A DNA stretch of 64,000 nucleotides. Source: Pseudomonadota bacterium (GTDB lineage: Bacteria > Pseudomonadota > Gammaproteobacteria > Steroidobacterales > Steroidobacteraceae). Each line of letters begins with the position of its first letter. The first letter of the stretch is position 1. Location: positions 232,868 through 296,867 of the forward strand of contig JANXUT010000055.1 in assembly GCA_025356075.1 (NCBI GenBank), written 5' to 3'. Below are positions 64,000 to 64,000 of this stretch, piece after piece. The notes beneath the pieces were generated by a model that saw nothing but the letters and a program-made list of their open reading frames with translations, was not told the DNA's origin and did no database searches. Made by a program: the position numbers and the translations under genes.

Positions 64000-64000
64000 G

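Noticed and set aside
1..64000. tRNA or rRNA genes, insertion sequences, prophage genes, CRISPR arrays
   Set aside because: I looked for transposase or integrase motifs, regular direct repeats and tRNA-like cloverleaf ends in the gaps and saw none. A covariance-model scan would be the decisive test.

Overview
The window is a 64 kb piece of a high-GC, gene-dense proteobacterial chromosome. It has many GTG starts, 4-bp stop/start overlaps, several TonB-linked and lipoprotein genes, an RND pump, Spy-like and SlyX proteins, and a large set of exported peptidases. This mix suggests a gammaproteobacterium, perhaps near Steroidobacterales/Nevskiales or Xanthomonadales. That placement is inferred from gene content only. 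I saw no rRNA, tRNA, insertion sequence, phage gene or CRISPR array.

Left region (1-13.2 kb): a nearly complete aerobic phenylacetate (Paa) operon on the plus strand. The order is paaA (cut by the edge)-B-C-D-E, paaG, paaI, paaJ, a fused hydratase/3-hydroxyacyl-CoA dehydrogenase covering the PaaF and PaaH steps, paaZ, an atypical crotonase and paaK. PaaK makes phenylacetyl-CoA, PaaABC(D)E epoxidises it, PaaG isomerises it to the oxepin, PaaZ opens the ring, and PaaJ with the fused enzyme finishes beta-oxidation. Directly downstream sits an orphan mauE-mauD pair, normally a quinoprotein amine dehydrogenase maturation system.

Middle region (13-39 kb): small metabolic genes, then a cobalamin riboswitch (minus strand) that leads only to an unrecognised 67-aa ORF. 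Next comes an ECF sigma/anti-sigma/metallophosphoesterase/cupredoxin operon with two matching promoter elements. After it lie a DAO-type oxidase, YgiD, an esterase, a putative metalloprotease, a lipoprotein methyltransferase, two unannotated tiny basic ORFs, an MFS transporter, SlyX, a homocysteine methyltransferase behind a long leader, a DEAD-box helicase, a fasciclin protein, and exported amidase, M20, class C hydrolase, Spy-like and M19 proteins.

Right region (39-64 kb): a complete tripartite RND efflux operon (adaptor-pump-outer membrane factor), a DUF4382-like lipoprotein, and an orphan PotF-like binding lipoprotein. A TonB-dependent receptor follows under a TPP riboswitch, which marks it as a probable thiamine-compound receptor. 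Further right are DUF885, MscS and M28 genes, a Cys/Met PLP enzyme with a thioesterase, a TonB-like protein, a NYN-LOTUS protein, a two-lesion pseudogene, a YXWGXW lipoprotein, a MAPEG protein and a hybrid histidine kinase cut by the right edge.
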